Below, one piece after another: positions 18,985-28,211 of a stretch of DNA of 64,000 nucleotides (position 1 is its first letter; the number at the start of each line of letters is the position of its first letter). The DNA lies in contig NZ_JACHZX010000002.1 in NCBI RefSeq assembly GCF_014193845.1, positions 496,001 through 560,000 on the forward strand. The letters run 5' to 3'. Under the pieces are notes generated by a model. It was given only the letters and a program-made list of their open reading frames with translations, was not told the DNA's origin and searched no databases. The position numbers and the translations under genes were made by a program. Origin of the DNA: Sphingomonas sp. BK345 (GTDB lineage Bacteria; Pseudomonadota; Alphaproteobacteria; Sphingomonadales; Sphingomonadaceae).

Positions 18985-20037
18985 ATGACCTCGCTGTGGG
19001 ACTATCCCGATTTCGACGCCCATGAAGGGCTCCACCTGTTCGCCGATCCGGCCTCCGGGCTCAAGGCAGTGGTCGCCGTCCACTCCACCGCGCTTGGGCC
19101 GGCGGCGGGCGGGGTGCGCTTCTGGCATTATGCCGATGATTCGCGCGCGCTCACCGACGCGCTGCGGCTGTCGCGCGGGATGAGCTACAAGAACGCGATG
19201 GCGGGTCTGGCGCTGGGCGGCGGCAAGGGTGTGGTGCTCGCGTCGCAGCCGGGCGAGACGATCAGCGAGGCGCAGCTGCGCGCCTTCGGCCGCGCGGTCG
19301 AGTCGCTCGGCGGGCGCTACGTCACCGCGGAGGACGTTGGCATGTCCGAGGCGCGGATGAAGGTGATCGCCGAGGAGACGCGCTACGTCTCCGGCCTTCC
19401 CGTGGCGCAGGGCGCGGCGGGCGGCGATCCCGGGCCGTACACCGCGCACGGCGTCTATCTCGGAGTCCGCGCCGCCGCCAAGCGCGGGCTCGGCAGCGAT
19501 GACGTCAAGGGCGTCCGCGTGGCAATCCAAGGGCTCGGCTCGGTCGGTGGCGGACTCGCCAAGCTGCTCGCGCGCGACGGCGCGATGCTGACACTCGCCG
19601 ACGTCGACCAGGCGCGCGCCGAGCGGCTGGCGGCCGAACTGGGCGCGACCGTGGTGGCGCCCGACGCGATCCTGAGCGCCGACGTCGACATCGTCAGCCC
19701 CAATGCGCTGGGCGCGATCCTGACGGAACAGTCGATCTCTACGCTCAAGGCGAAGATCGTCGCGGGCGGTGCCAACAACCAGCTCGCCACCGCTGCGGAC
19801 GGGCGACGGCTTCATGACGCGGGCGTGGTCTACGCGCCCGATTACGTCATCAACGCGGGCGGGATCATCAACGTCGGGCTCGAGTATCTCGGGCACGGCG
19901 ACGAGGCCGAGGTGATGGCGCGGATCGCGCAGATCCCCGGCCGGCTCGACCAGGTGTGGGACGAGGCCGCGGCGACGGGCGACCCGACGGCCGAGGTCGC
20001 GGACCGGATTGCGCGGCGGCTGATCGGGCGCGCGTGA
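18985..20037 (+). CDS. Glu/Leu/Phe/Val dehydrogenase family protein (likely leucine dehydrogenase)
   Basis: A 350-residue NAD-dependent amino-acid dehydrogenase, reversibly deaminating a branched-chain amino acid to its oxo-acid. It shows the substrate-site lysine in LALGGGKGVV, a second lysine in GMSYKNAMAGL, and a Rossmann motif GLGSVGGGLAKLL near residue 180. Length fits the leucine/phenylalanine dehydrogenase subgroup rather than glutamate dehydrogenase (about 450). ATG 18985 lies 4 bases after GGAGG; the GTG at 18982 is too close. Branched-chain catabolism genes occur at 61 kb but are not linked. Confidence 0.88.
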   Translation: MTSLWDYPDFDAHEGLHLFADPASGLKAVVAVHSTALGPAAGGVRFWHYADDSRALTDALRLSRGMSYKNAMAGLALGGGKGVVLASQPGETISEAQLRAFGRAVESLGGRYVTAEDVGMSEARMKVIAEETRYVSGLPVAQGAAGGDPGPYTAHGVYLGVRAAAKRGLGSDDVKGVRVAIQGLGSVGGGLAKLLARDGAMLTLADVDQARAERLAAELGATVVAPDAILSADVDIVSPNALGAILTEQSISTLKAKIVAGGANNQLATAADGRRLHDAGVVYAPDYVINAGGIINVGLEYLGHGDEAEVMARIAQIPGRLDQVWDEAAATGDPTAEVADRIARRLIGRA

Positions 20038-20080
20038 GCGGGGAGGTGCGCCGTGTCACGCTGTGCGGCGCTCCCACTAC

Positions 20081-20176
20081 CGTCATCCCGGACTTGGTCC
20101 GGGATCCTCTAGCCCCCGTACTCAGGCGCCGGTAGGTACGCGGCGCGGTGGATCCCGGACCAAGTCCGGGATGACG
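20081..20176. repeat. 96-bp palindromic repeat, family A copy 3
   Basis: The most regular copy. The left arm contains CCCGGACTTGGTCCGGGATCC and the right arm is its near-exact reverse complement, ending GGGATGACG. It lies between the convergent dehydrogenase and eda genes. Confidence 0.88.
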
Positions 20177-20234
20177 GATGGAGGGCGCGGGCCTCTGCCT
20201 TCGACCGGCCGACCTCCCGCCTCTCGCCAACTCT

Positions 20235-20840
20235 TTACCGCGCCAATCCCGCCGCCGCCCGCGCGCGCGCCTGGATCTCGGGCAGCGTGCCCTCGGTCAC
20301 CCAGCTGCCGCCGACGCACAGCACCGGGTCGAGCGCGAGCCAGTCGGGCGCGCTCGCCTCAGTGATGCCGCCGGTCGGGCAGAAGCGGCACTGGTAGAAG
20401 GGCGCCGCCAACGCCTTGAGCGCCTTGATCCCGCCGCTCGTCTCGGCCGGGAAGAACTTGAAGTGCGACAGGCCCATGTCGAGCCCGCGCATGATGTCGC
20501 CGGCGGTGGCGACGCCGGGCAGCCAGGGAATGCCGCTCGCCTGGATGGTCTCACCCAGCTTCTGCGACAGGCCCGGCGAGACGATGAATTCGGCGCCCGC
20601 GTCCTTCACCTGCGCCACCTGCTCTGCGGTGACGACGGTACCCGCGCCGACGATCGCGCCGGGCACTTCCTTCATCGCGCGGATCGCGTCGAGCGCGGCG
20701 GGGGTGCGCAGCGTCACCTCCAGCACCTTGAGCCCGCCGGCGACCAATGCCTCGGCCAGCCCGCGCGCCTGCCCGGCGTCCTTGATCACCAGCACCGGGA
20801 TTACCGGGCTGGTGCGCATCACGGTCTCGATGTCGCTCAT
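20235..20840 (-). CDS. eda: 2-dehydro-3-deoxy-phosphogluconate aldolase
   Basis: A 201-residue class I aldolase that splits KDPG to pyruvate and glyceraldehyde 3-phosphate, the last step of the Entner-Doudoroff pathway. Family motifs: PVIPVLVIKDAGQA, LKVLEVTLRTPAALDAI (catalytic Glu), VGAGTVVTAEQV, FIVSPGLS, and the Schiff-base lysine in LSHFKFFPAE followed by CPTGGIT. It is the last gene of the glk-eda pair; its start is 4 bases from the glk stop. Confidence 0.96.
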   Translation of the reverse strand: MSDIETVMRTSPVIPVLVIKDAGQARGLAEALVAGGLKVLEVTLRTPAALDAIRAMKEVPGAIVGAGTVVTAEQVAQVKDAGAEFIVSPGLSQKLGETIQASGIPWLPGVATAGDIMRGLDMGLSHFKFFPAETSGGIKALKALAAPFYQCRFCPTGGITEASAPDWLALDPVLCVGGSWVTEGTLPEIQARARAAAGLAR

Positions 20841-20844
20841 GGTC

Positions 20845-21810
20845 TCACTGGTGCTCCTGCGCGAAAGCCGCCGCGGCGCCGAACAGGCCGGGCTGGGGAT
20901 GGGTGATGAGCTTGACCGGGATCGCCGCCATCATCGACTGGAAGCGGCCCTTGGAGACGAAGCGCTGGTCGAAGCCCGAGCGCAGCAGCTTATCCTTGAT
21001 CCGCAGGCCGAGCCCGCCGGCAATCACGACGCCCTGCGCGCCTTGCGCCAGCGCGAGGTCCCCCGCCACCGCGCCGAGCGCGAGGCAGAAACGGTCGAGC
21101 GCGGCGAGCGCGATCGAATCGGTGCCCTCCAGCGCCTCGGTCCAGATCGCCTTGTCGTCGCGGCGAAGCACCGCGCGGCCCTCGAGCTCGGCGAGCGTCT
21201 CGTAGATCGCGACGATGCCGGGACCGGCGACGATCCGCTCGGCGGAGACGCGCGTGTAGGTCTTGCGCAGCCGCTTCAGGATGGCGTCCTCGATGCCGTC
21301 GAGCGGGGCATAGTCCATGTGCCCGCCCTCGGTCGGCAGCACCGAATAGCGTCCGTCGCGCTTGAAGACCTGCGCCACGCCCAACCCCGTGCCGGGGCCG
21401 CAGACGGTGGTGACGCCGTCGCCGGGCAGCGGCGTCGCGGGGCCGCAAAGATGCTCGAAATCCTCGTCCGGCAGCTGCGCCACCGCATGCCCGATCGCGC
21501 CGAAGTCGTTGATGATGGTCCATTGTTCGGCGCCGAGCCGCTCCGGGATCAGCGACGGGCGGATCACCCACGGATTGTTCGTCAGGCGGATGACGTCGCC
21601 GGTGATCGGCGAGGCCACCGCGATCGCGGCGGCAGGGGGCAGCGTGCCGCCCTGGCGCGCGCGAAATGCCTCATAGGCGGTCTGGAGACTGGCGTGCTCG
21701 GCGGTCTTGAGCGTCACTGGCTCGCCGAGCGACTGGACGCGGCCGTTGTCGACCTCGGCGATGGCGAAGCGGGCGTGGGTGCCGCCGATGTCCACCGATA
21801 CGATCTGCAT
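20845..21810 (-). CDS. glk: glucokinase
   Basis: A 321-residue ROK-unrelated bacterial glucokinase (Glk family) phosphorylating glucose with ATP. It shows the phosphate-binding loop VDIGGTHARFAIAEV, NNPWVIRPSLIPERLG, FGAIGHAV, the second ATP-site motif GPGTGLGVAQV, and GVVIAGGLGLRI near the C-terminus. It lies in the Entner-Doudoroff cluster, 102 bases downstream of edd, supplying glucose 6-phosphate for zwf. Confidence 0.95.
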   Translation of the reverse strand: MQIVSVDIGGTHARFAIAEVDNGRVQSLGEPVTLKTAEHASLQTAYEAFRARQGGTLPPAAAIAVASPITGDVIRLTNNPWVIRPSLIPERLGAEQWTIINDFGAIGHAVAQLPDEDFEHLCGPATPLPGDGVTTVCGPGTGLGVAQVFKRDGRYSVLPTEGGHMDYAPLDGIEDAILKRLRKTYTRVSAERIVAGPGIVAIYETLAELEGRAVLRRDDKAIWTEALEGTDSIALAALDRFCLALGAVAGDLALAQGAQGVVIAGGLGLRIKDKLLRSGFDQRFVSKGRFQSMMAAIPVKLITHPQPGLFGAAAAFAQEHQ

Positions 21811-21912
21811 GCTCTTCTCCCTCTCCCCGTCGCGCGGGCCAGCGGTCGCCGCGGCAGCCGCCGCGATGCCGCGCTCGTGCCCCTCTTCCCGCGGGAGAGG
21901 GCCGCGACGCTA

Positions 21913-23727
21913 CTACAATCCGGCGCCCGCCAGTATCGCGCTGGCACCTTTCTCGGCCTCGTCGGCGAGTCCGCGGAACAGCCCGAACAGCTCGCGCCCC
22001 ATGCCGCTGGCGGGGGGCGGTGCCACAGCGAGGGTGCGTGCCGCCCATTCGTCGGCGTCGACCAAGGCGGTGAGCGTGCCCGCCTCGGCGTCGACCCGGA
22101 TCAGGTCGCCGTCGCGGATCAGCCCGATCGCGCCCCCACCCAGTGCCTCGGGCGAACAGTGAATCGCGCACGGAACCTTGCCGCTCGCGCCCGACATGCG
22201 CCCGTCGGTGACGAGCGCCACCTTGAAGCCGCGGTTCTGCAACACGCCCAACGGCGGGGTTAGTTTGTGCAGCTCGGGCATGCCGTTGGCGCGCGGACCC
22301 TGGAAGCGGACGACCACGACGACGTCGCGCTCCAGCTCGCCGTTGCGGAAGGCGGCGAGTACCTCGAGCTGGTCGGCGAAGACGCGGGCGGGCGCCTCGA
22401 CCACCCAGCGCTCGCGCTCGACCGCGGACACCTTGATGCAGGCGCGGCCGATATTGCCCTGGAGGATGCGCATGCCGCCGTCGGGCGAAAAGGGCCGGTC
22501 GGCCGGGCGCAGGATGGTCTCGTCGCCGCTCGCCGGCACCGCCTGCCACGTCAGCTGCTCGCCCTCGATCATCGGGCGCTCGCCATAGGCGGAGAGATCG
22601 TCGCCGGCGACGGTCATCAGGTCGCGGTGGAGATAGCCGGCGCCGATCAGCTCGCGGATCACGAAGGGCATGCCGCCCGCCGCCTCGAACGCGTTCACGT
22701 CGGCCGAGCCGTTGGGATAGACCCGCGCGACGGTCGGCACCGCGGCGGAGAGCCGGTCGAAATCCTCCCAGTCGATCACGATGCCCGCGGCGCGCGCGAT
22801 CGCGGGAAGATGGAGCAGGTGGTTGGTCGAGCCGCCGGTGGCGAGCAGCCCTACCGCGGCGTTGACGATCGCCTTCTCGTCGACGCAGGCGCCAAGAGGG
22901 CGGTAATCGTCGCCGTGCACGCCGATCGCGGCGAGCCGGTGGACCGCGGCGCGCGTCAGCTCCTGGCGCAGCTTGGTGCCGGGATTGACGAAGGCGGCGC
23001 CCGGCATGTGCAGCCCCATCACCTCCATCATCATCTGATTTGTGTTGGCGGTGCCGTAGAAGGTGCAGGTGCCCTGGGTGTGATAGGCCTGGATCTCGGC
23101 GTCGAGCAGCTCGTCGCGGGTTGCCTGGCCCTCGGCGAAGCGCTCGCGCACCGCCGCCTTGGCCTTGTTGGGCAGGCCCGAGGGCATCGGGCCGCCGGGG
23201 ATCAGGATCATCGGCAGGTGGCCGAAGCGCAGCGCGCCCATCAGCAGCCCAGGCACGATCTTGTCGCAGATGCCGAGCAGCGCCGCGCCCTCGAAGGTGC
23301 CGTGGCTCAGCGCCACCGCGGTGCTGAGCGCGATCGTGTCGCGGCTGAACAGTGACAGCTCCATGCCGGCATAGCCTTGGGTGACGCCGTCGCACATCGC
23401 GGGCACGCCGCCTGCCACCTGCGCGGTGGCGCCGACCTCGCGCGCCCACACCTTCATCTGCTCGGGATAGCGGTAATAGACCGCATGCGCCGAGAGCATG
23501 TCGTTATAGGCGGTGACGAGGCCGATGTTCATCGCCTCGTGCCGCGTCGTCATCGCATCGCGGTCCTCGGGCGTGCCGGCATAGGCATGCGCGAGATTGG
23601 CGCAGCCGAGCCGCGGGCGGCCAATCCAGCCGTCACGCTCGCGCTCGATCAGCGAGAGATACGCCTGGCGGGTCGGGCGCGAGCGCTCGATGATCCGATC
23701 GGTGACGGCGCTGACGGCTGGATTCAT
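21913..23727 (-). CDS. edd: phosphogluconate dehydratase
   Basis: A 604-residue IlvD/Edd-family iron-sulfur dehydratase converting 6-phosphogluconate to KDPG. Cluster-binding cysteine regions are visible: [28 protein letters not shown], and [21 protein letters not shown], followed by [16 protein letters not shown]. Length and the TNQMM variant separate it from dihydroxy-acid dehydratase (IlvD). It is the committed enzyme of the pathway and sits between pgl and glk. Confidence 0.95.
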   Translation of the reverse strand: MNPAVSAVTDRIIERSRPTRQAYLSLIERERDGWIGRPRLGCANLAHAYAGTPEDRDAMTTRHEAMNIGLVTAYNDMLSAHAVYYRYPEQMKVWAREVGATAQVAGGVPAMCDGVTQGYAGMELSLFSRDTIALSTAVALSHGTFEGAALLGICDKIVPGLLMGALRFGHLPMILIPGGPMPSGLPNKAKAAVRERFAEGQATRDELLDAEIQAYHTQGTCTFYGTANTNQMMMEVMGLHMPGAAFVNPGTKLRQELTRAAVHRLAAIGVHGDDYRPLGACVDEKAIVNAAVGLLATGGSTNHLLHLPAIARAAGIVIDWEDFDRLSAAVPTVARVYPNGSADVNAFEAAGGMPFVIRELIGAGYLHRDLMTVAGDDLSAYGERPMIEGEQLTWQAVPASGDETILRPADRPFSPDGGMRILQGNIGRACIKVSAVERERWVVEAPARVFADQLEVLAAFRNGELERDVVVVVRFQGPRANGMPELHKLTPPLGVLQNRGFKVALVTDGRMSGASGKVPCAIHCSPEALGGGAIGLIRDGDLIRVDAEAGTLTALVDADEWAARTLAVAPPPASGMGRELFGLFRGLADEAEKGASAILAGAGL

Positions 23728-23773
23728 GCTGCTACCTTCGGCTCGGGCGGGTTGTCGCGCGGCGGCGCGGTTG

Positions 23774-23793
23774 TGCGGCAGGGCCCTGCCGCA
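23774..23793. other. 20-bp perfect palindrome in the pgl-edd gap
   Basis: TGCGGCAGGG pairs with CCCTGCCGCA with no loop bases, centred 60 bases downstream of the pgl stop and 46 bases upstream of the edd start. It could be a dimeric-regulator site or an mRNA hairpin; no T run follows on the minus strand. Confidence 0.4.
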
Positions 23794-23833
23794 CTCAAGT
23801 CCCGCGAGGTCGGAATACGTATGTGTGCGCTTC

Positions 23834-24538
23834 TCAGGCGGCCCAGTGAATGTCGACGGGCAGCTCGACGTCGGCGAGCACGCGGCCGATCGGATAAGGC
23901 GAGCCAGCGCCCTCCTTGATCGCGTCCTCGATTACCTTGCGCTTTGCGTCGCCGGTCACCGCGATCATCAGCGCGCGTGCGGTGGCGATCGCCTGGCGGC
24001 TGAGCGTGACGCGCGCCACCGGCGCCTCGGGTGGCAGCGGATCGGGCATGACGCCGAGCGCACGGCGCTCCTTCGGCCCGTTGAGCGCCTCGTCATAATC
24101 GGGGCCGGGGAAGATCGAGGCGGTGTGGCCGTCGCCGCCGACGCCGAGCACGCACAGGTCGAGTGGCCAGTGGAGGTCCTGCATCAGCGCGTCGGCGGAG
24201 CGGCCCGCCGCCTTATAGTCGTCGGTGGCCTTGGGCACGATCGGCATCACGCGCGCGCCCTTGGGTATGAAGATCTTGCCCAAAGCGGTGACGTTGGAGA
24301 GCGGGTCGCCGAGCGGGACGATACGCTCGTCGCCGGGGATGATCGTCACGCGCTTCCAGTCGAGCTTGGCTTGGGCCAGCTTCTCATAGGCGGGCAGGGG
24401 GGTCTTGCCGCCCGCCAAGGCGATCACCGCCGAGCCGCGCGCGTCGATCGCGCTCTCGACGACGAACTGGATGTCGCCCGCGACGGCGTCGGCCAGCTCG
24501 GCCGCGTCGTCATATTCCCACCATTCGATCTCGGTCAT
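23834..24538 (-). CDS. pgl: 6-phosphogluconolactonase
   Basis: A 234-residue lactonase of the NagB/Pgl (DevB) fold that hydrolyses 6-phosphoglucono-lactone. Motifs: ALAGGKTPLPAYEKLA near residue 38, IIPGDERIVPLGDPLSN around residue 73, and CVLGVGGDGHTASIFPG near residue 135. It lies between zwf and edd, as expected for the pathway order. Confidence 0.95.
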   Translation of the reverse strand: MTEIEWWEYDDAAELADAVAGDIQFVVESAIDARGSAVIALAGGKTPLPAYEKLAQAKLDWKRVTIIPGDERIVPLGDPLSNVTALGKIFIPKGARVMPIVPKATDDYKAAGRSADALMQDLHWPLDLCVLGVGGDGHTASIFPGPDYDEALNGPKERRALGVMPDPLPPEAPVARVTLSRQAIATARALMIAVTGDAKRKVIEDAIKEGAGSPYPIGRVLADVELPVDIHWAA

Positions 24539-24810
24539 ATCTCTCTCCGTCGCGACGCGTCGGGTCGCGCTGGTCGCCGCGCGGGTACGCGCCGGCAGGG
24601 TCGTCGCCCTGCTTTCGCAGGAAGTTCGGTCAGGTCAACCGAGCAATGCGGTGAGCGGGACGAGGGTCGGGGCTAAGCAACCGGTCTAGCGCGAGCCAAC
24701 AACCCGGCGAATGCGGGGGGCCAGATGGGAGATGGCAGGTGGGACCCACGACAGCCTGCTCACATGGTCCCCAGCCTTCGCCGAGTCAGCGGCACGATGA
24801 GGCGACTCAC

Positions 24811-24892
24811 GCTCCTGCGCAGGAAGAGCCCAGAGCCACGGGCGCACCGCTCGACAACCCTGGGTTCCTGCCTGCGCAGGAACACCGAACCT
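24811..24892. repeat. imperfect inverted-repeat element, second family (copy 2)
   Basis: The left end GCTCCTGCGCAGGAAGAGCCCA matches the reverse complement of the right end TGGGTTCCTGCCTGCGCAGGA; each end can fold on CCTGCGCAGG. It lies just past the zwf stop in a gap of 355 bases that otherwise contains no gene I can recognise. It is related to the element at 1591-1667. Confidence 0.55.
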
Positions 24893-24893
24893 C

Positions 24894-26357
24894 TCAGTCG
24901 TCGTGCCAGCTCACGCCGTCGCGCTCGGTCAGTGCGATCGCGCCGGCCGGGCCCCAGGTTCCCGCGGCATAATGTTTCGGCTTGGTCTGCGCCGCGGCCC
25001 AGCCGGCGCGGATCGCGTCGATCCATTTCCACTGCGCCTCGACCTCGTCGCGGCGGACGAACAAGGTCTGATCGCCCTCGATCAGATCGAGGAGCAGCCG
25101 CTCATATGCGATGCGCCGGCGCGAGCCCGCGAACTGCGCGTCGAGGCTCAAGTTGAGCGGCACCTCGCGCAGCTTGATCCCCTCTCGGTCGAGCCCCGGC
25201 TCCTTGGTCATCACCAGCAGCTGGATATATTCCTCGGGCTGGAGGCGGATGATCAGCTTGTTGGGCTGGAGCAGCCCGCCGCGTCCCGAGAACATCGAGT
25301 GCGGCACCGGCTTGAACTGGATCGCGATCTCGCTGCGGCGCTTGGCCATGCGCTTGCCGGTGCGCAGGTAGAAGGGCACGCCCTGCCAACGCCAATTGTC
25401 GACGAACGCCTTGATCGCGACGAAGGTCTCGACGTCGCTGTCATAGCCGAGCTCGGAGTCGTAGCCGCGCACGACCTTGCCGCTGACCGCGCCCTCCTCA
25501 TACTGGCCGGTGACGGTATAGCCCTGCACCTCCTCAGGCTTCATGTGGCGCAGCGAGCGGAAGACCTTGGCCTTCTCGTCGCGGATCGCGGTGCCGTCGT
25601 ACAATGCCGGGGGTTCCATCGCGATCAGCGCGACCAGCTGAAGCACGTGGTTGGCCACCATGTCGCGCAGCGCCCCCGCGCCCTCGTAATAACCGGCGCG
25701 ATCCTCGAGCCCCACCGTCTCGGCGATCGTGATCTGGACGTTGTCGATCCCCGTGGCATTCCAGATCGGCTCGAACATCGAGTTGCCGAAACGCAGCGCG
25801 AGGATGTTCTGCACCGTCTCCTTGCCGAGATAATGATCGATCCGGAAGATCCTGTCCTCGGGGAAGGCAGAGGCGACGGTGTCGTTGATCTCGCGGCTCG
25901 ACTCGAGGTCGTAGCCGAGCGGCTTCTCCAGCCCGATCCGCACCGTGTCGCCCGCGAGGCCGACGCTCTCCAGCCCGCGCACCGCGGGCTCGAACAGCGA
26001 GGGCGCTGTGGACAGATAGATCGCCAGTCCGCTCGACACGTCGCCGATCTTGTCGGCGAGCGGCTGAAAGCTGTTCGGGTCGGACAGGTCGGCGGGCTGG
26101 AACTGGAGTCGCTGGAGGAAGCTATCGATCGCACTCGCGTCCTTGCGGTCGGCCGGCAGGAACTCGTCGAGCGCCTTGCGCGTGACGTCGCGGAAGGCGT
26201 TGTCGTCAAGGTCGCTGCGGGCCGAGCCGGTGATCGTCAGACCGGCGGGCAGCAGCCCGTCGGCGTGCAGCCCGTAAAGCGAGGGCAGCAGCATTCGCTT
26301 GGCGAGGTCGCCGGTCGCACCGAACAGCAGCAGCTTGCCCACCGGATTGCGCTCCAT
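24894..26357 (-). CDS. zwf: glucose-6-phosphate 1-dehydrogenase
   Basis: A 487-residue NAD(P)-dependent enzyme oxidising glucose 6-phosphate. It shows the N-terminal nucleotide motif LLLFGATGDLAKRMLLPSLY and the active-site signature RIDHYLGKETVQNILALRFGN around residues 170-190, with the catalytic histidine shortly after. A GGAG ribosome site precedes ATG 26357. It starts only 21 bases after argC, so it is probably co-transcribed with it; the 355-base gap before pgl may contain a second promoter. Confidence 0.96.
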   Translation of the reverse strand: MERNPVGKLLLFGATGDLAKRMLLPSLYGLHADGLLPAGLTITGSARSDLDDNAFRDVTRKALDEFLPADRKDASAIDSFLQRLQFQPADLSDPNSFQPLADKIGDVSSGLAIYLSTAPSLFEPAVRGLESVGLAGDTVRIGLEKPLGYDLESSREINDTVASAFPEDRIFRIDHYLGKETVQNILALRFGNSMFEPIWNATGIDNVQITIAETVGLEDRAGYYEGAGALRDMVANHVLQLVALIAMEPPALYDGTAIRDEKAKVFRSLRHMKPEEVQGYTVTGQYEEGAVSGKVVRGYDSELGYDSDVETFVAIKAFVDNWRWQGVPFYLRTGKRMAKRRSEIAIQFKPVPHSMFSGRGGLLQPNKLIIRLQPEEYIQLLVMTKEPGLDREGIKLREVPLNLSLDAQFAGSRRRIAYERLLLDLIEGDQTLFVRRDEVEAQWKWIDAIRAGWAAAQTKPKHYAAGTWGPAGAIALTERDGVSWHDD

Positions 26358-26378
26358 CTGAGTCTCCTGCGTCGCTTT

Positions 26379-27308
26379 CTAGAGGGTCAGACCGGCGACG
26401 GGGTCGAAGCCGGCCATGATATTGAGGTTCTGCACCGCCGCACCGGCGGCGCCCTTGCCGAGATTGTCGAGCGTGGCGATCAGCAGCGCGTGGCCGCTGG
26501 CCTGGTTGCCGACGACGCGCAGCGTCATGCGGTCGGTCCCCGCGTCGTCCTCGATCTTCACCACCGTCGCCGCCTCGTGCGCGAAGCGGACGACGCGCTC
26601 GCCGTCATAGGCGGCGGCCAGCACCTCGGACAGGTCGGTGAGCGTGGCGCGGCGGGCGAGCTGGCTGAGGTGAAGCGGCACCTGCACCACCATCCCGCGA
26701 TAGGTGCGCGCCACTGCTGGCTGGAAGATCGGCGCGACAGCGAGTCCGGCGTGCCGCGTCATCTCGCCGACATGCTTGTGCGCGAGCGCCAGCGCGTAGG
26801 GGCGAAAGGCGGTGACCGCCTCGCCGCCCTCGAACTCAGCGATCATCGCCTTCCCACCGCCGGAATAGCCCGACGCGGCGTTGACGCTGAGCGGCGCGTC
26901 GGCGGCGAGCAGTCCCGCGCGCACGAGCGGTCGGACGAGCGCGAGGAAGCCGGTGGGATAGCAGCCCGGATTGGCGACCAGACGCGCCGCCGCGATGCGA
27001 TCGCCCTGGTCGGGCTCCAGCTCGGCGAAGCCATAGGTCCAGTCGGGCGCGACCCGATGCGCCGTCGAGGCGTCGATCACCCGCGTGCGATCGTTGGCGA
27101 TCATCGCCACCGCCTCGCGTGCGGCCTCGTCGGGGAGGCAGAGGATCACGACGTCGGCGTCGTTGAGTGCCTCGGCGCGCGCGGCGGCGTCCTTGCGGCG
27201 CGCCTCGTCGATCGTCACCACTGCGACGTCGCCACGGCCTGCGAGCCGCTCGCGGATCTCCAGCCCCGTGGTACCAGCGGCGCCGTCGATGAAGACCGAG
27301 ACCGTCAC
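26379..27308 (-). CDS. argC: N-acetyl-gamma-glutamyl-phosphate reductase, type 2
   Basis: A 309-residue NADPH-dependent reductase of arginine biosynthesis. The Rossmann motif is IDGAAGTTGLEIRERL and the catalytic cysteine is in VANPGCYPTGF near residue 117. The short length marks the type 2 subfamily. Start is GTG 27308, overlapping the TGA of the upstream truncated frame (GTGA), so translation is likely coupled. No other arg gene lies nearby. Confidence 0.93.
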   Translation of the reverse strand: MTVSVFIDGAAGTTGLEIRERLAGRGDVAVVTIDEARRKDAAARAEALNDADVVILCLPDEAAREAVAMIANDRTRVIDASTAHRVAPDWTYGFAELEPDQGDRIAAARLVANPGCYPTGFLALVRPLVRAGLLAADAPLSVNAASGYSGGGKAMIAEFEGGEAVTAFRPYALALAHKHVGEMTRHAGLAVAPIFQPAVARTYRGMVVQVPLHLSQLARRATLTDLSEVLAAAYDGERVVRFAHEAATVVKIEDDAGTDRMTLRVVGNQASGHALLIATLDNLGKGAAGAAVQNLNIMAGFDPVAGLTL

Positions 27309-27601
27309 GCCGCGCGCACTGTCGCGGCGTCGACATAGCCGACGAGACTGAGCTCCACCGCGATCCCCCAGGCGACGCCGCCGGTGAGGTCGAGCAGGTC
27401 GAACGCCGCGCCCGCGGGCAGCTCCGCCAGCGCCGCAGAGGCAGGGTCGCGCGATTCGCGCAACGTCGCCGCCGTGGCGAGGGCCCGGCGCAGCGGCGCG
27501 GCGTAATGCGGCGCGAAGACGCGGTCAGCGAGGCGGACGTCGGCGATGTCGGCGCGCACGGCATGGGTGCGCGGGTCGAGCGTGCGCGACCGCCCCGTCA
27601 G
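27305..27601 (-). pseudogene. remnant of NlpC/P60-family protein (N-terminal SH3-like part only)
   Basis: About 98 residues resemble the N-terminal SH3-like region of sphingomonad NlpC/P60 endopeptidases (LDPRTHAVRADIADVRLADRVFAPHYAAP; LDLTGGVAWGIAVE...LVGYV). The C40 catalytic domain (Cys-His) that should follow is missing, as the frame ends at argC. There is also no ATG/GTG/TTG start between the marR stop (27612) and the conserved region; the choices are CTG 27601 or an internal GTG 27559. A decayed gene or a domain-only protein are both possible. Confidence 0.5.
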
Positions 27602-27611
27602 CGTGAAGCCG

Positions 27612-28001
27612 CTACGCGGTGACGTGCTGCTGCCCGACGGCGCGGGCGGGCGGGTGGTCGCCGTCACCGATGAACTGGCCGAACTCCTCAAGAAAATCTG
27701 CCCCTTCGGATGTACGCGCGACGAAGATGTTGCGCTTGTCGCTGTCGTCGCGTTGGCGGCGCAGATAGCCGAGCGCACCCAATCTGTTCAAGGCGCGCGT
27801 CACCACGGGTTTGGAGACGTTGAGCACGCGCGCCAGACCACGCACCGTGTGCGGCCCGGGCCGCAAGTAAACGACCAGGAGGAGCGCCATCTGGCGATTG
27901 GTGAGGTCGGGCTCGCCCGAGCGCACGTAATCGACCAGCGCGTTCATCCACGAACTGAGTTCGGGTTGCGCCAATGTTGCCACGTCCTCGTCCCGCTGCA
28001 T
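27612..28001 (-). CDS. MarR-family transcriptional regulator
   Basis: A 129-residue winged-helix regulator. It has a helix-turn-helix around residues 50-75 (HTVRGLARVLNVSKPVVTRALNRLGALGYL) and a wing RRQRDDSDKRNIFVARTSEGADFL with the conserved Asp-Lys-Arg. Sphingomonads often pair such a gene with an NlpC/P60 gene, as here with the truncated remnant downstream. Ligand and targets are unknown. ATG 28001 is preferred over GTG 28004. Confidence 0.85.
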   Translation of the reverse strand: MQRDEDVATLAQPELSSWMNALVDYVRSGEPDLTNRQMALLLVVYLRPGPHTVRGLARVLNVSKPVVTRALNRLGALGYLRRQRDDSDKRNIFVARTSEGADFLEEFGQFIGDGDHPPARAVGQQHVTA

Positions 28002-28211
28002 CACGCCCGGTCCGTTCCGGGTTTGTGCGAGAATAACGCCCGCTTCCGCGGCTGGTTTCAGCCATGTTACGAATTAGCGAGGCGAAATCGTGCCGTTCCA
28101 GGGGCGAGCGGCGCGGTTGATCCGCGCCCGCCGCTCCCCTATGTGCCCGCCATCCGGCGTGCGCGACCTGGTCGCGCGTGCCCCTCGCTGTATCGGACCC
28201 GCGTCGCTCCC

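Noticed and set aside
20416..27338. Several long plus-strand open frames across the Entner-Doudoroff cluster
   Set aside because: All are opposite recognised zwf, edd, glk and argC genes and show only Arg/Asp/His-rich low-similarity translations.
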